In this document: one piece after another, positions 26,266-35,127 of the stretch
Numbering within the stretch: position 1 is the stretch's first letter
Layout of the letters: each line of letters begins with the position of its first letter
The notes under the pieces: model-generated
The model's database searches: none
What the model was told of the DNA's origin: nothing
Seen by the model: only the letters and a program-made list of their open reading frames with translations
Program-made: the position numbers and the translations under genes
Assembly: GCA_020025575.1 (NCBI GenBank)
Contig: JAHHRW010000009.1
Coordinates: forward strand, 1 to 64,000
DNA: 64,000 nucleotides
Source: Oscillospiraceae bacterium
GTDB taxonomy: Bacteria > Bacillota > Clostridia > Oscillospirales > Oscillospiraceae
Direction of reading: 5' to 3'

Positions 26266-26544
26266 TTAGCCGTTAGCACGCATCTGAGCGAAGCACTCGC
26301 TGCAGTATACAGGACGGTCGGACTTGGGCTGGAAGGGAACCTTTGCCTCACAGCCGCAACGTGCGCAGGTAGCAGTGAAGTACTCACGGGGACCACGAGC
26401 GTTGTTCTTGCGAGCATCGCGGCAAGCCTTGCAGCGCTGGGGCTCGTTCTGGAAACCACGCTCTGCATAGAATTCCTGCTCACCAGCGGTGAAAACGAAT
26501 TCGCTGCCGCACTCTTTGCAAACTAAAGTCTTATCTTCGTACAT
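26266..26544 (-). CDS. Small zinc-ribbon protein
   Basis: A 92-residue protein with four CxxC pairs: CKEC (9-12), CKAC (38-41), CARC (60-63) and CSEC (80-83). They form two zinc ribbons of the zf-CxxC/Tbcl type common in clostridia. Function is unknown in the family; nucleic-acid or ribosome association is plausible. It has a near-consensus promoter, a long leader and a strong terminator, suggesting abundant expression of a monocistronic message. Confidence 0.85.
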   Translation of the reverse strand: MYEDKTLVCKECGSEFVFTAGEQEFYAERGFQNEPQRCKACRDARKNNARGPREYFTATCARCGCEAKVPFQPKSDRPVYCSECFAQMRANG

Positions 26545-26736
26545 TGATTTTACCTCTCTTCGGTTGAATGTTTGCCCCGTGAAAGCACCATTGGATACTG
26601 GTATATAACGCGGAGTATGATATTTGCGAACGGTTGATCACCGCTTACGCTGAACTTACTCTTGCGCGGCGGGACAACAGAAGAAAGGGTACCGCATCGG
26701 CAATCAAGAGACTGTGACTTGCTTGTCACTATGGGA

Positions 26737-26765
26737 ATTATACACGCCTTGTATCGATTTGTCAA
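26737..26765 (-). promoter_or_regulatory. Strong promoter of the zinc-ribbon gene
   Basis: On the minus strand TTGACA (26765-26760), 17 bases, TATAAT (26742-26737): both hexamers are perfect. Transcription should start near 26730, leaving a leader of roughly 185 bases before the ATG at 26544. Confidence 0.9.
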
Positions 26766-26822
26766 TCCTTTATTCACAATTTCATGTGACAATGCACAAT
26801 TCTTTGGCGATATTTGACCCGA

Positions 26823-27860
26823 TTACAGGGGAATTTGCATCTGACCCTGACAGGGAATGTGCAAATGCTCATATGCAAGGGGGGTAACACAGCGGCCTCT
26901 GGGGGTTCTGGTCAAAAAACCCAGCTGCATGAGATAGGGCTCGTACACATCTTCCAGCGTGACAGCCTCTTCGCCGATGGTGGCAGCCAGCGTTTCAAGA
27001 CCGACAGGGCCGCCGCTGTAATTCTGAATGATGGCTGTGAGCATCCGGCGGTCGATGGCATCAAGACCCAGATGATCCACGTCCAGCTGCTCCAGTGCCA
27101 TGTTGGCAGCCTCTTTGGTGATGACACCATCGGCACAGACCTGGGCAAAGTCCCGGACACGGCGCAGGAACCGGTTGGCGATTCTGGGGGTGCCGCGGCT
27201 GCGGGATGCAATTTCATAGGCACCCTCGGGGTCAATTTCCATGCCAAGGATGGTGGCACTTCGGGTGACGATTTTTGCCAGTTCCTCTGCTGAGTACAAC
27301 TCCAGCCGCAGGCTCACACCAAAACGGTCCCGGAGCGGGGCGGAGAGCTGCCCGGCTCTGGTGGTAGCGCCCACCAGTGTGAATCGGGGCAGATCCAGAC
27401 GGATGGAATTTGCACTGGGGCCTTTTCCTACAATAATATCAATTGCAAAATCTTCCATTGCGGGGTATAGGATTTCCTCTACAACCCGGTTCAGACGGTG
27501 GATTTCGTCGATAAACAGCACATCGCCGGGGTTCAGATTGGTGAGCAAAGCCGCCAAGTCGCCGGGCTTTTCGATGGCAGGGCCGGAAGTCACCCGGATA
27601 CCTGCGCCCATTTCACTGGCGATGATGTTTGCCAGCGTGGTTTTACCCAGACCGGGAGGGCCGTAGAGCAGGGTGTGATCCAGCGGTTCCCCCCTGCGGC
27701 GGGCAGCCTCTAAATAGATGGAGAGATTGGCTTTGGCCTTTTCCTGACCGGTATAATCGGCAAGAAATTTTGGGCGCAGTCCAACTTCCACCGTGTCTGT
27801 GGAAAGCTGCGTGGGGGTTATAATGGGAGCCTGCAGCTCCTCGGAAAATTCTAAACTCAT
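26823..27860 (-). CDS. ruvB: Holliday junction branch migration helicase RuvB
   Basis: The 345-residue AAA+ motor drives branch migration with RuvA. It shows LRPKFLADYTGQEKAKANL, Walker A GPPGLGKTT, Walker B FIDEIHRL, sensor GATTRAG and the C-terminal winged helix with TPRGRCVTPLAYEHL. ATG 27860 has a GGAGGT box; four extra in-frame codons upstream are rejected. Last gene of the ruvC-ruvA-ruvB operon. Confidence 0.96.
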   Translation of the reverse strand: MSLEFSEELQAPIITPTQLSTDTVEVGLRPKFLADYTGQEKAKANLSIYLEAARRRGEPLDHTLLYGPPGLGKTTLANIIASEMGAGIRVTSGPAIEKPGDLAALLTNLNPGDVLFIDEIHRLNRVVEEILYPAMEDFAIDIIVGKGPSANSIRLDLPRFTLVGATTRAGQLSAPLRDRFGVSLRLELYSAEELAKIVTRSATILGMEIDPEGAYEIASRSRGTPRIANRFLRRVRDFAQVCADGVITKEAANMALEQLDVDHLGLDAIDRRMLTAIIQNYSGGPVGLETLAATIGEEAVTLEDVYEPYLMQLGFLTRTPRGRCVTPLAYEHLHIPCQGQMQIPL

Positions 27861-27910
27861 GAAAACCTCCAAAATTGAGGATGAAATTCTGATTCAAACG
27901 GAAATAGCCG

Positions 27911-28513
27911 TTATGCCTTCATCACCATAGCCCGCAGCGCATAGCGAACCATTTCCTCGGTGGTGGCCTTGGGGTCGCAGCCCTTCAGAGCACCGGAAAT
28001 CTCTGGGCTGGAATAACCCAGTTCCTGCAATGCAGCGGTGGCCAGTGCAGTGTTGCTGCTGACGGCGGGGATTCCGGTGGGCTTGACCCCGGAGAAATCC
28101 AGTGCCGCATCGGTGCCTCCCACCTTATCTTTCAGCTCCAGAATGATGCGCTGGGCAATTTTTTTGCCAACCCCCTGAGCGGCGGTGAGCATTTTTTCAT
28201 CTCCGGTCATAACAGCCAGAGTGAAATTCTGAGGGCCGCCTGCGGACAAAATCGCAAGGGCTGCCTTGGGACCCACGCCGGTAACAGAGGTCAACAGCTC
28301 ATAGCAGTGCTGTTCTTCCTTGGTGGAAAAGCCGTACAGTTCATGGGCGTCTTCCCGAATGGATTCGCAGATATACAGTCGGGCATTCTGGTTGAGTTTT
28401 AACTGAGCTGCCGTGTATGCGGTGATGCGGCAACCATAGCCGACACCGCTGCATTCAATCACAGCAAGTCCCGGCTCTAAGATGGTAACGGGACCGGAAA
28501 CATAATAAATCAT
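27911..28513 (-). CDS. ruvA: Holliday junction branch migration protein RuvA
   Basis: The 200-residue tetrameric junction-binding protein has the N-terminal OB fold (MIYYVSGPVTILEPGLAVIE), tandem helix-hairpin-helix motifs (LLTSVTGVGPKAALAIL, LTAAQGVGKKIAQRIILELK) and the C-terminal RuvB-contacting domain (ALQELGYSSPEI). Length is standard. It lies 18 bases after ruvC. Confidence 0.96.
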   Translation of the reverse strand: MIYYVSGPVTILEPGLAVIECSGVGYGCRITAYTAAQLKLNQNARLYICESIREDAHELYGFSTKEEQHCYELLTSVTGVGPKAALAILSAGGPQNFTLAVMTGDEKMLTAAQGVGKKIAQRIILELKDKVGGTDAALDFSGVKPTGIPAVSSNTALATAALQELGYSSPEISGALKGCDPKATTEEMVRYALRAMVMKA

Positions 28514-28531
28514 GGGATTCCTCCATGGTGG

Positions 28532-29026
28532 TTAAGGTTGGATTCGGGACAGCAGAGATGTGCTGGATCGGGCATGACACAGTGCAATTGCGATGGCATC
28601 GGCGGCGTCATCGGGCTTGGGGGTCTTCTCCAGATGGAGAATGCGCTTGGTCATGTCCTGCACCTGATGCTTGGTGGCGTTGCCGTACCCGACAACAGAT
28701 TGCTTGACCTGCATGGGTTTGTAGGCATAGACCGGGACACCGGCCTGCCGAATGGCCAGCAGGATCACGCCGCGGCTCTGGGCAACGCCAATGCCGGTGG
28801 TGACATTCTGGCCGAAAAACAGCTCTTCAATTGCCACTGCCTCGGGCTTGGCAAGTTCCAGCAGCTGTTTCATATCTTCATAAATCATCTCCAGACGGGC
28901 AGAAAAGTCTGCGCCCGCAGGGGTGGTGATGGCACCGTAGCGCAAGAGGGCATAATTACTTCGCTGGGCCTCAATCAGGCCAAAGCCCGTGATGCCATAA
29001 CCGGGGTCGATTCCCAGAATTCTCAT
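28532..29026 (-). CDS. ruvC: Crossover junction endodeoxyribonuclease RuvC
   Basis: The 164-residue Holliday junction resolvase has the first acidic residue in MRILGIDPGYGITGFG, the second in AVAIEELFFGQNV and the C-terminal acidic pair in KPDDAADAIAIALCH. The start is ATG 29026; eight upstream in-frame codons to 29050 lie in the leader. A TGCTACAAT extended -10-like element lies about 25 bases before the start and may be the operon promoter. Confidence 0.95.
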   Translation of the reverse strand: MRILGIDPGYGITGFGLIEAQRSNYALLRYGAITTPAGADFSARLEMIYEDMKQLLELAKPEAVAIEELFFGQNVTTGIGVAQSRGVILLAIRQAGVPVYAYKPMQVKQSVVGYGNATKHQVQDMTKRILHLEKTPKPDDAADAIAIALCHARSSTSLLSRIQP

Positions 29027-29229
29027 AAATGGGTTCACCTCAGATGTCATTGTAGCACATTTGTTTTGTTTTTCCTAGGGGCGTTTTTCAAAAGACGTGG
29101 AATAATTTGATGAAAATTCCTTAATAGAAGATTTGCTGTTTGAAACAAATGATGTAAGATAGCCCCTGACAGAGTAGATAGAATTGAGGGTAAAACCGGC
29201 TGAATAACTGACCAAAGTATACGATAGAG

Positions 29230-29268
29230 AAAAAGAGCGGTTTCCCGACAGGGAAACCGCTCTCTTTT
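29230..29268. terminator. Terminator of the LRR/SLH gene
   Basis: AGAGCGGTTTCCC (29234-29246) pairs with GGGAAACCGCTCT (29251-29263): a 13-bp perfect stem with a four-base loop. CTCTTTTTCTC follows it on the minus strand. The 200 bases between it and ruvC hold no gene I can support. Confidence 0.88.
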
Positions 29269-29296
29269 GTGATTTGAATTTTGCAGCAGAGGTCGA

Positions 29297-30853
29297 TTAT
29301 GCGAACGTCTTATACAGGAAGGTAACGATCTGGCCTCTGAGGCAGTTGGCGGAAGGTGCGAATCGGTTATTGCCCACACCGGCTGTTACCTTGTTTTCAA
29401 CTGCCCACTTGACAGCATTGTAGTAGTAATCACCGCTTGCAACGTCGTTAAAGGAGGTGCGGCTTTCTACAACGGGCTTGCCTTCGGCAGCCCACAGCAG
29501 TGTGACAGCCTGAGCTCTGGTGCAGACCACGTTGGGGCCAAACTTATTAGCGCCGATGCCGGAGGTGATGCCGTTTTCAGCGGCCCACAGGACGGCCTTG
29601 TAGTAGTAATCGCTTTCATCTACATCGACGAAAGGATTCTTTGTGGTCTTGGGATTCGGCTTGCCGGCAGCTGCCCACAGGAAGGTTGCGATCTGAGCAC
29701 GGGTGCAGTTGACGTTGGGGCCGAACTTGTTGGCGCTGATGCCAGAGGTGACGCCGTTTTTGACTGCCCACTGGACAGGAGCGTAGAAATACTGGCTGGT
29801 GGAGACATCGGTGAAGGGGTTCTCGGCAGGCTTAGGTGTCTCAGGCTCAGTGGGTTTGGGCTCAGTGGGTTTTGGCTCGGTAGGTTTCGGCTCGGTGGGT
29901 TTGGGTTCAGTGGGCTTGGTTTCGGGCTCAGCGGGGCCATCATAGATCAGCTTGAAGGGCATAGGTGCCGGATGACGGTCCCCGATATATCCGACATCAT
30001 ATTGATAGGTCGCTTCCTGGACACCGGGATCAAAGCTGAAGGTGTTGTTTGTAGTATCGAACTTGCCGCCGACTACATCAAAAACTTTGCTTGCATCGAA
30101 GTTTCCGGGCAGGGTGATGTTTTCACGCTGATTAACTGTAAACGTATTGAGAGGGAAAATAAATCTGCTCAAGTTTGGATGCTGGCTTACGTCTAGGCTG
30201 GTGAGGTGATTGCTGGCGCAATTCAGTTCGTCCAGTTTTGGATTGTGACTGACGTCCAGAATGGTGAGCTGATTTGTATCGCAGTTCAGAGCGTCCAGTT
30301 CTGGGTTGTTGCTGAGATCCAGACTGGTGAGGATACCATAGCTGCATTCTAGCGTAATCAGGTTCGGATTGTTGCTGACATCCAGACTGGCGAGCTGTTT
30401 ATTATGACCACACAGCAGATGAATTAGGTTTGGGTTGTTGCTGACGTCTAGGCTAGTGAGCTTATTAAAAGCACAGTCCAGTTGGATTAGATTTACATTC
30501 TTGCTGAGATCTAGACTGGTGAGTTGATTATAGATGCAGGTCAGTTTGGTTAGCTGTGGAAAGAACTCAATACCCTGCAGAGAGTGGATCTTTAGTGTAT
30601 CTGCAGCAGTATCATAAAGTCCTACATCGATTTCTGTGACAGCTGCGGCTTCTGCGGCGGACAAAACGGCATTCTTGTCAGTGTCGAAGTTTTTCAGAAC
30701 ATAGGTTCTGAATTTCTCGTCCGGGAAGTGTGCTTCATCGATGGGAATATCCGTTTCTGCTGCCAACGCAGCCGTGGGAAGGAGGCTCAGTACCATGCAG
30801 ACGACCAAAAGCAGGCTGAGCAGCTTGGGGGTGCGCTTATTGCTTGTGTCCAT
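29297..30853 (-). CDS. Secreted LRR and S-layer-homology surface protein
   Basis: A 518-residue exported protein. Residues 1-31 form a signal peptide (hydrophobic core LLSLLLVVCMVLSLLP, cleavage near ALAA). An EF-hand-like FDTDKNAVLSAAEA follows, then leucine-rich repeats of about 21 residues from 65 to 235, with SLDVSNNPNL-type units. A KPTEP repeat linker spans about 305-345. Three SLH domains (WAVKNGVTSGI, WAAENGITSGI, WAVENKVTAGV) end the protein and should anchor it to cell-wall polymer. LRR ligands are unknown; it may be an adhesin. Transcribed alone. Confidence 0.9.
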   Translation of the reverse strand: MDTSNKRTPKLLSLLLVVCMVLSLLPTAALAAETDIPIDEAHFPDEKFRTYVLKNFDTDKNAVLSAAEAAAVTEIDVGLYDTAADTLKIHSLQGIEFFPQLTKLTCIYNQLTSLDLSKNVNLIQLDCAFNKLTSLDVSNNPNLIHLLCGHNKQLASLDVSNNPNLITLECSYGILTSLDLSNNPELDALNCDTNQLTILDVSHNPKLDELNCASNHLTSLDVSQHPNLSRFIFPLNTFTVNQRENITLPGNFDASKVFDVVGGKFDTTNNTFSFDPGVQEATYQYDVGYIGDRHPAPMPFKLIYDGPAEPETKPTEPKPTEPKPTEPKPTEPKPTEPETPKPAENPFTDVSTSQYFYAPVQWAVKNGVTSGISANKFGPNVNCTRAQIATFLWAAAGKPNPKTTKNPFVDVDESDYYYKAVLWAAENGITSGIGANKFGPNVVCTRAQAVTLLWAAEGKPVVESRTSFNDVASGDYYYNAVKWAVENKVTAGVGNNRFAPSANCLRGQIVTFLYKTFA

Positions 30854-31085
30854 TTGGGGTTCCTCTCTTTCGATAAATAATTTGTTCGGTCTTGCAGTAT
30901 ATGACAGGCAAAACCTTACAATAAAACTTTACTACCTTTTGTGTTATATTTCAATGGTATTTCTGCTGAAAATACAGTATAGAATTTCTCTGAAGTCGAA
31001 CCCATGACTGCCGCATTTCTTGATAATCTGTTGTTCCTGTGATAAAATACCGAAAAAGAGATACTCAGCCACAAGGAGGCACACT

Positions 31086-31736
31086 ATGTTTGAAGGATTT
31101 TCCCCGGAAACCGTGGATTTTCTCTGGGGCATTCGTTTGAATAACAATCGGGAATGGTTTATGGCGCACAAAAAGGAATACACCCAGTATTTATATGAAC
31201 CTATGAAGGAACTGGGACAGTATCTGTTTGAGCCATTTATGGATGAGCCCGGCAAAATTCTGAAGGTCAGCCGAATCTATCGGGATGCAAGACTGCATCA
31301 TCCCGTTCCCTATAAGGAAAGTCTGTGGATCAGTATTCGCCGGGATACCCAGTGGTGGGCGGAGAATCCCTGTCAGTATTTTGAAATCACACCGGAAGGT
31401 GTCAGCTACGGCATGGTCTTCTGGAAACCCAAGCCTGCCATGATGGAGCAATTTCGCAAAACCATTGCCCAGGAGCCGGAGCATTTCCTGAATCTCATTG
31501 AGCAGACGGAACGGCAAACGGGAATCACGATTACCGCTGACGAATACAAGCGCTGTAAACCCTGTGATGATGAAAAACTGGAGCGGTTCTACAAGTGGAA
31601 AGGCAACCTGGCATGCATCAGGGAAGAGGCATTTGGGGATGGAACGTTCACGCCGGAGCTTGCAGACCGGGCAAGGACGCTGATCACGGCACTATCACCA
31701 CTGACCAGGTATTTAGAACAGTTTGGAAATCCATGA
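31086..31736 (+). CDS. DUF2461 family protein
   Basis: A 216-residue cytoplasmic protein starting MFEGFSPETVDFLWGIRLNN and containing NREWFMAHKKEY, KVSRIYRDARLHH and ESLWISIRRD, the conserved stretches of DUF2461 (TIGR02453). No biochemical role is established for the family. An AGGAGG box precedes the ATG. A terminator follows directly. Confidence 0.87.
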   Translation: MFEGFSPETVDFLWGIRLNNNREWFMAHKKEYTQYLYEPMKELGQYLFEPFMDEPGKILKVSRIYRDARLHHPVPYKESLWISIRRDTQWWAENPCQYFEITPEGVSYGMVFWKPKPAMMEQFRKTIAQEPEHFLNLIEQTERQTGITITADEYKRCKPCDDEKLERFYKWKGNLACIREEAFGDGTFTPELADRARTLITALSPLTRYLEQFGNP

Positions 31737-31742
31737 TCTGCA

Positions 31743-31773
31743 GAGCACCCCGCAAGTGTGGGGTGCTTTTTTC
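31743..31773 (+). terminator. Terminator after the DUF2461 gene
   Basis: AGCACCCC pairs with GGGGTGCT around a short loop and is followed by six T residues (31744-31772). Confidence 0.9.
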
Positions 31774-31782
31774 AATGCCGCA

Positions 31783-31812
31783 TTGCAAAATACGTTCAAG
31801 GTGTGATACATT
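31783..31812 (+). promoter_or_regulatory. Possible promoter of the 75-residue hypothetical gene
   Basis: TTGCAA, an 18-base spacer and TACATT lie about 25 bases before the gene. The hexamers are imperfect. Confidence 0.4.
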
Positions 31813-31835
31813 AAAGAAAAAGGGGGGATTCAGCA

Positions 31836-32063
31836 ATGGCAGAATATGAACTGGTAAGAGAAATCAAAAACCTGTGCAAGAATAACCAGATGCGTGATCT
31901 TTTAATTGACGAAGTTGAAACCGATGATCCGGTGGCGTATGTGCGCAATTTGCTCAAGGGGAACAAGATCGAAATCACCGCAGACCACAAGGGGGATGGA
32001 AGTATCGTGGTGGACTCGGTTTGCGATGGACTGATGCTGACATTTTCCTTTACACCGCTCTAA
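31836..32063 (+). CDS. Small hypothetical protein
   Basis: A 75-residue protein I do not recognise. It has a strong AGGGGGG box, an N-terminal helical acidic half (YELVREIKNLCKNNQMRD) and a C-terminal half that reads like beta strands (IEITADHKGDGSIVVDS). There is no signal, membrane helix or metal motif. It lies between a terminator and the metF promoter, so it is probably its own transcript. Confidence 0.75.
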   Translation: MAEYELVREIKNLCKNNQMRDLLIDEVETDDPVAYVRNLLKGNKIEITADHKGDGSIVVDSVCDGLMLTFSFTPL

Positions 32064-32131
32064 TCCCGAACAACCAATTTTCTATTGTGTAAATTGTGCT
32101 GAAATTTAGAAATATTTTGTTAAAATATGGG

Positions 32132-32160
32132 TTGAATTTACAAGACAACTATGATACGAT
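32132..32160 (+). promoter_or_regulatory. Likely promoter of the metF-acs cluster
   Basis: TTGAAT (32132-32137), 17 bases, TACGAT (32155-32160). It is followed by ATATCATTGTATCGATAT-like partially palindromic sequence. A leader of about 80 bases precedes metF. Confidence 0.55.
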
Positions 32161-32246
32161 ATCATTGTATCGATATGGACGTATTGTGCCAAAAAGATGA
32201 TATGCCAAAGAGCAAGCAATTGCTTAAGTTTAGGAGGTAAATTCAA

Positions 32247-33176
32247 ATGAGCGTTATGGACATTTTGGACAATCGCAGTGCATTCTCCTTCGAAGTATTT
32301 CCCCCAAAGACCGATGTGGGCATGCAAAAACTGTGTGGCGAGGGCGGTGTTCTGGAAAAGCTGTATACGCTGAATCCAGACTACATTTCCTGCACCTACG
32401 GCGCAGGTGGTACCAATGTCGGCAAAAACCTGGAAGTCCTGGACAAGATCGTCAAGGACGGTAAGACCATCGGTGTTACCCACTTCACATGTATTGGCAA
32501 CACAAAAGAAGGCATTAAGGAGCAGTTGCAGAACTATTTGGATCATGGTATTAACCATATGCTGGCCCTGCGCGGTGACCTGCCCTTTGGCTGGACCGGC
32601 ACCGGCGGCGATCTGCATTATGCAACCGAGCTGGTCAAATTCGCTCGTCAGGAGTTTGGTGACAAGTTCACCATCGCTGTTGCAGGCTCTCCTGAGGGAC
32701 ATATTCAGTGCCGCAGCCTGGAGGCTGATATTGCGTTCCTGAAACAGAAACAGGACAACGGCGCTGACTACATCATGACGCAGCTGTGCTGGGATATGGA
32801 TCAGTTCCGTTATTGGCTGGACGCAATCCGCGCTGCCGGCATTTGGATGCCTGTGGACGTGGGTATCATGCCCATCCTTGACCAGAAGGCCACCATCAAC
32901 ATGGCACTGTCCCGTAACGGCTGTGTGATGCCCCGCGCTCTGTGCGAGATCATCTCCAAGAACTGGATCTTCCCCGATCCTTTCTGTGCTGAGCCTTTCG
33001 ATGCGGATGTTGCTGGTAAGAAGGCATCCTTCCGTGAAGCTGGCATCGAGTACACAATTAACCAGATCGACGAGTACCGCGCCTGCGGCATTAACGGCAT
33101 CCACCTGTACGCACTGAACAAGTACGACGATGTTGCCTACATTGCCAAGGAAGCCGGTCTGCTGGACCTCATTTGA
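32247..33176 (+). CDS. metF: Methylenetetrahydrofolate reductase (MetF)
   Basis: The 309-residue TIM-barrel flavoprotein reduces 5,10-methylene-THF to 5-methyl-THF. It opens with FSFEVFPPKTDVGMQKL and has CTYGAGGT, LALRGDLP, DYIMTQLCWDM and PVDVGIMPI. In acetogens MetF usually partners with MetV and sometimes RnfC2; neither is in this window. Directly upstream of corrinoid genes, it would supply methyl-THF to the methyltransferase domain of the AcsC-AcsE protein. Strong AGGAGG box. Confidence 0.93.
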   Translation: MSVMDILDNRSAFSFEVFPPKTDVGMQKLCGEGGVLEKLYTLNPDYISCTYGAGGTNVGKNLEVLDKIVKDGKTIGVTHFTCIGNTKEGIKEQLQNYLDHGINHMLALRGDLPFGWTGTGGDLHYATELVKFARQEFGDKFTIAVAGSPEGHIQCRSLEADIAFLKQKQDNGADYIMTQLCWDMDQFRYWLDAIRAAGIWMPVDVGIMPILDQKATINMALSRNGCVMPRALCEIISKNWIFPDPFCAEPFDADVAGKKASFREAGIEYTINQIDEYRACGINGIHLYALNKYDDVAYIAKEAGLLDLI

Positions 33177-33251
33177 TTACTTAAATCATAATGGCTCCCG
33201 TCTTGGGGGCCATGACCCTAATCGCATTTTTTTCAAAGGAGTAATTTGTTT

Positions 33252-34022
33252 ATGGCAACACCCCATACCATTGCAGTGGCCGGTAAGGGCGGCGTGGGTA
33301 AAACCACCACCTGCGGCATGCTGATTGATTATCTGTGCAAGAAAAATCGCGGCCCCGTTTTGGTGGTCGATGCTGACGCCAACTCCAACCTCAATGAGGT
33401 TCTGGGCGTAGAAGTGGAAACCTCTTTGGGTCAGATCCGTGAGGAGATGGCTCAGGCAGAGCTGAAGGGCACCATTCCTGCCGGTATGACCAAGGCGGAA
33501 TATGCTGAGTTCAAGTTTAATTCTGCGCTGGTGGAAGAGGACGATTTTGATATGCTGGTCATGGGCCGCACCCAGGGCAAGGGCTGCTATTGCTATGTCA
33601 ACGGCGTTCTGAAAGCTCAGGTGGACAAATATGCCAACAACTATTCCTATATCGTCATGGATAATGAAGCAGGACTTGAGCACGTGGCCAGAGGTACGCT
33701 GCCTCATGTGGATACCATGCTGCTGATTTCGGACTGCTCCCGCAGAGGCGTTCAGGCGGCTGCCCGTGTGGCAGAGATGATCGAAGAGATGGAGCTCAAG
33801 CCCACCAAGATGGGGCTGATCATCAACCGCGCACCCAATGGCGTCTTAAATGAGGGCGTCAAGGCAGAAATCGACAAATACGGTCTGAATCTGCTGGGTG
33901 TTCTGCCTCAGGATGAGGAGGTTTATCGCTGCGACTGCAACGGTGAACCCTCTGCAAAACTGGACCAGACAAACCCTGTAAAGGTTGCCCTGAAGGGTAT
34001 TATGCAGGATCTGGGCCTGTAA
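33252..34022 (+). CDS. CooC-type nickel-insertion/maturation ATPase
   Basis: A 256-residue MinD/ParA-like P-loop ATPase with VAGKGGVGKTTTCGMLID, LVVDADANSNL, and the cysteine pair in KGCYCYVNGVL that bridges metal in CooC dimers. CooC/AcsF proteins help insert nickel into CODH or ACS. Its presence implies a nickel enzyme somewhere in the genome. I prefer ATG 33252 over TTG six bases earlier; both lie behind AAAGGAG. It follows metF by about 75 bases. Confidence 0.9.
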   Translation: MATPHTIAVAGKGGVGKTTTCGMLIDYLCKKNRGPVLVVDADANSNLNEVLGVEVETSLGQIREEMAQAELKGTIPAGMTKAEYAEFKFNSALVEEDDFDMLVMGRTQGKGCYCYVNGVLKAQVDKYANNYSYIVMDNEAGLEHVARGTLPHVDTMLLISDCSRRGVQAAARVAEMIEEMELKPTKMGLIINRAPNGVLNEGVKAEIDKYGLNLLGVLPQDEEVYRCDCNGEPSAKLDQTNPVKVALKGIMQDLGL

Positions 34023-34164
34023 AACAGGTTATGGCTTGCGACCGCAGGGATCGTTCTTTCGGATTCTTCGCTGAAACAGAAAATTCCGATTGGCAATCCT
34101 GAAAAGAAAAGCCGCTATTCGTTCGTTTATTAATTTTTTAACCTATATAAGGGGGATAATTACT

Positions 34165-35106
34165 ATGTCTTTCGTTCCCAAGAAGCAGGCATACAATGCG
34201 CATGTCAATGCGGTTACCCTGGGCACTGGTGACAAGGCTACAGTCATCGGCGGTCAGAATGTACTGCCCTTCTACACGTTCGATGCACCCATCGAAAATG
34301 CACCCAAGATCGGTATTGAAATCTCTGATGCAGCAACTGAGTGGACCGCTCCCGGTCTGAAACAGTTCTATGAAGGCTGCACCACCATGGCTGACTTCGC
34401 TAAGAAGGCTGAGACCATGGAGGGCGCTGACTTCCTGTGTTTGCATTTCGAGTCCGCTGACCCCAACGGCGCAAACCGCTCCGTTGAAGACTGCGTGGCT
34501 GATGCGAAGGCTGTTGCTGAGGCTGTTTCCCTGCCAATCGTTATTATGGGCTGCAAGAACATGGAAAAGGACGGCGAGCTGTTCGGTAAGATCGCTGAGG
34601 CTCTGCAGGGCAAGAACATCCTTGTGATGTCTGCTAAGTCCGAAGACTACAAGACCGTTGGTGCTTCCGTCGCTCTGGCTTACGGCCAGAAGGTCGGCGC
34701 TGAGACTGCTGACGACATCAACCTGGCCAAGCAGCTGAACATCATGCTGAAGGGCCTGTCTATCAATCCTGAGAACATCGTTATGAACATCGGTACCGCT
34801 GCTGTGGGCTATGGCTTCGAGTACGTGGCTTCCACTCTGGACCGCGTTCGTGCTGCGGCTCTGGCGCAGTCCGATGAGGATCTGCAGATGCCCATCATTG
34901 CGCCTGTGTCCACGGATACCTGGAGTGTGAAGGAGTCTGTGGCTACGGCTGAAGATGTTCCCGAGTGGGGCGATCAGGAAGAGCGTGCAATCGGCATGGA
35001 AGTTTCCACTGCTGCTGCAAACCTGACCGGCGGCGCTGACGCTGTGATCATGCGTCATCCTGCTGCTGTTGCCACCATCAAGAAGTTCATTACGGAACTT
35101 GTTTAA
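34165..35106 (+). CDS. acsD: Corrinoid iron-sulfur protein small subunit (AcsD/CdhD)
   Basis: The 313-residue TIM-barrel subunit of the corrinoid Fe-S protein carries methyl groups from methyl-THF to acetyl-CoA synthase. Family features are VTLGTGDKATVIGGQNVLPF, ESADPNGANRSVEDCV, PIVIMGCKN, MNIGTAAVGYGFEY and the C-terminal GADAVIMRHPAAV. The ATG at 34165 has a AAGGGGG box. Codon choice (GCT, CTG, CGT rich) looks like that of a highly expressed gene, as in its neighbours. Confidence 0.94.
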   Translation: MSFVPKKQAYNAHVNAVTLGTGDKATVIGGQNVLPFYTFDAPIENAPKIGIEISDAATEWTAPGLKQFYEGCTTMADFAKKAETMEGADFLCLHFESADPNGANRSVEDCVADAKAVAEAVSLPIVIMGCKNMEKDGELFGKIAEALQGKNILVMSAKSEDYKTVGASVALAYGQKVGAETADDINLAKQLNIMLKGLSINPENIVMNIGTAAVGYGFEYVASTLDRVRAAALAQSDEDLQMPIIAPVSTDTWSVKESVATAEDVPEWGDQEERAIGMEVSTAAANLTGGADAVIMRHPAAVATIKKFITELV

Positions 35107-35127
35107 TCGGTAAGGAGGATACATATA

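Noticed and set aside
29870..29930. Short tandem repeat resembling a CRISPR or satellite
   Set aside because: It is the in-frame KPTEP-coding linker of the LRR/SLH surface protein, with no spacers.
30130..30540. Repeated motifs of about 63 bases suggesting an array
   Set aside because: They encode the leucine-rich repeats (SLDVSNNPNL-type) of the same surface protein and keep the reading frame.
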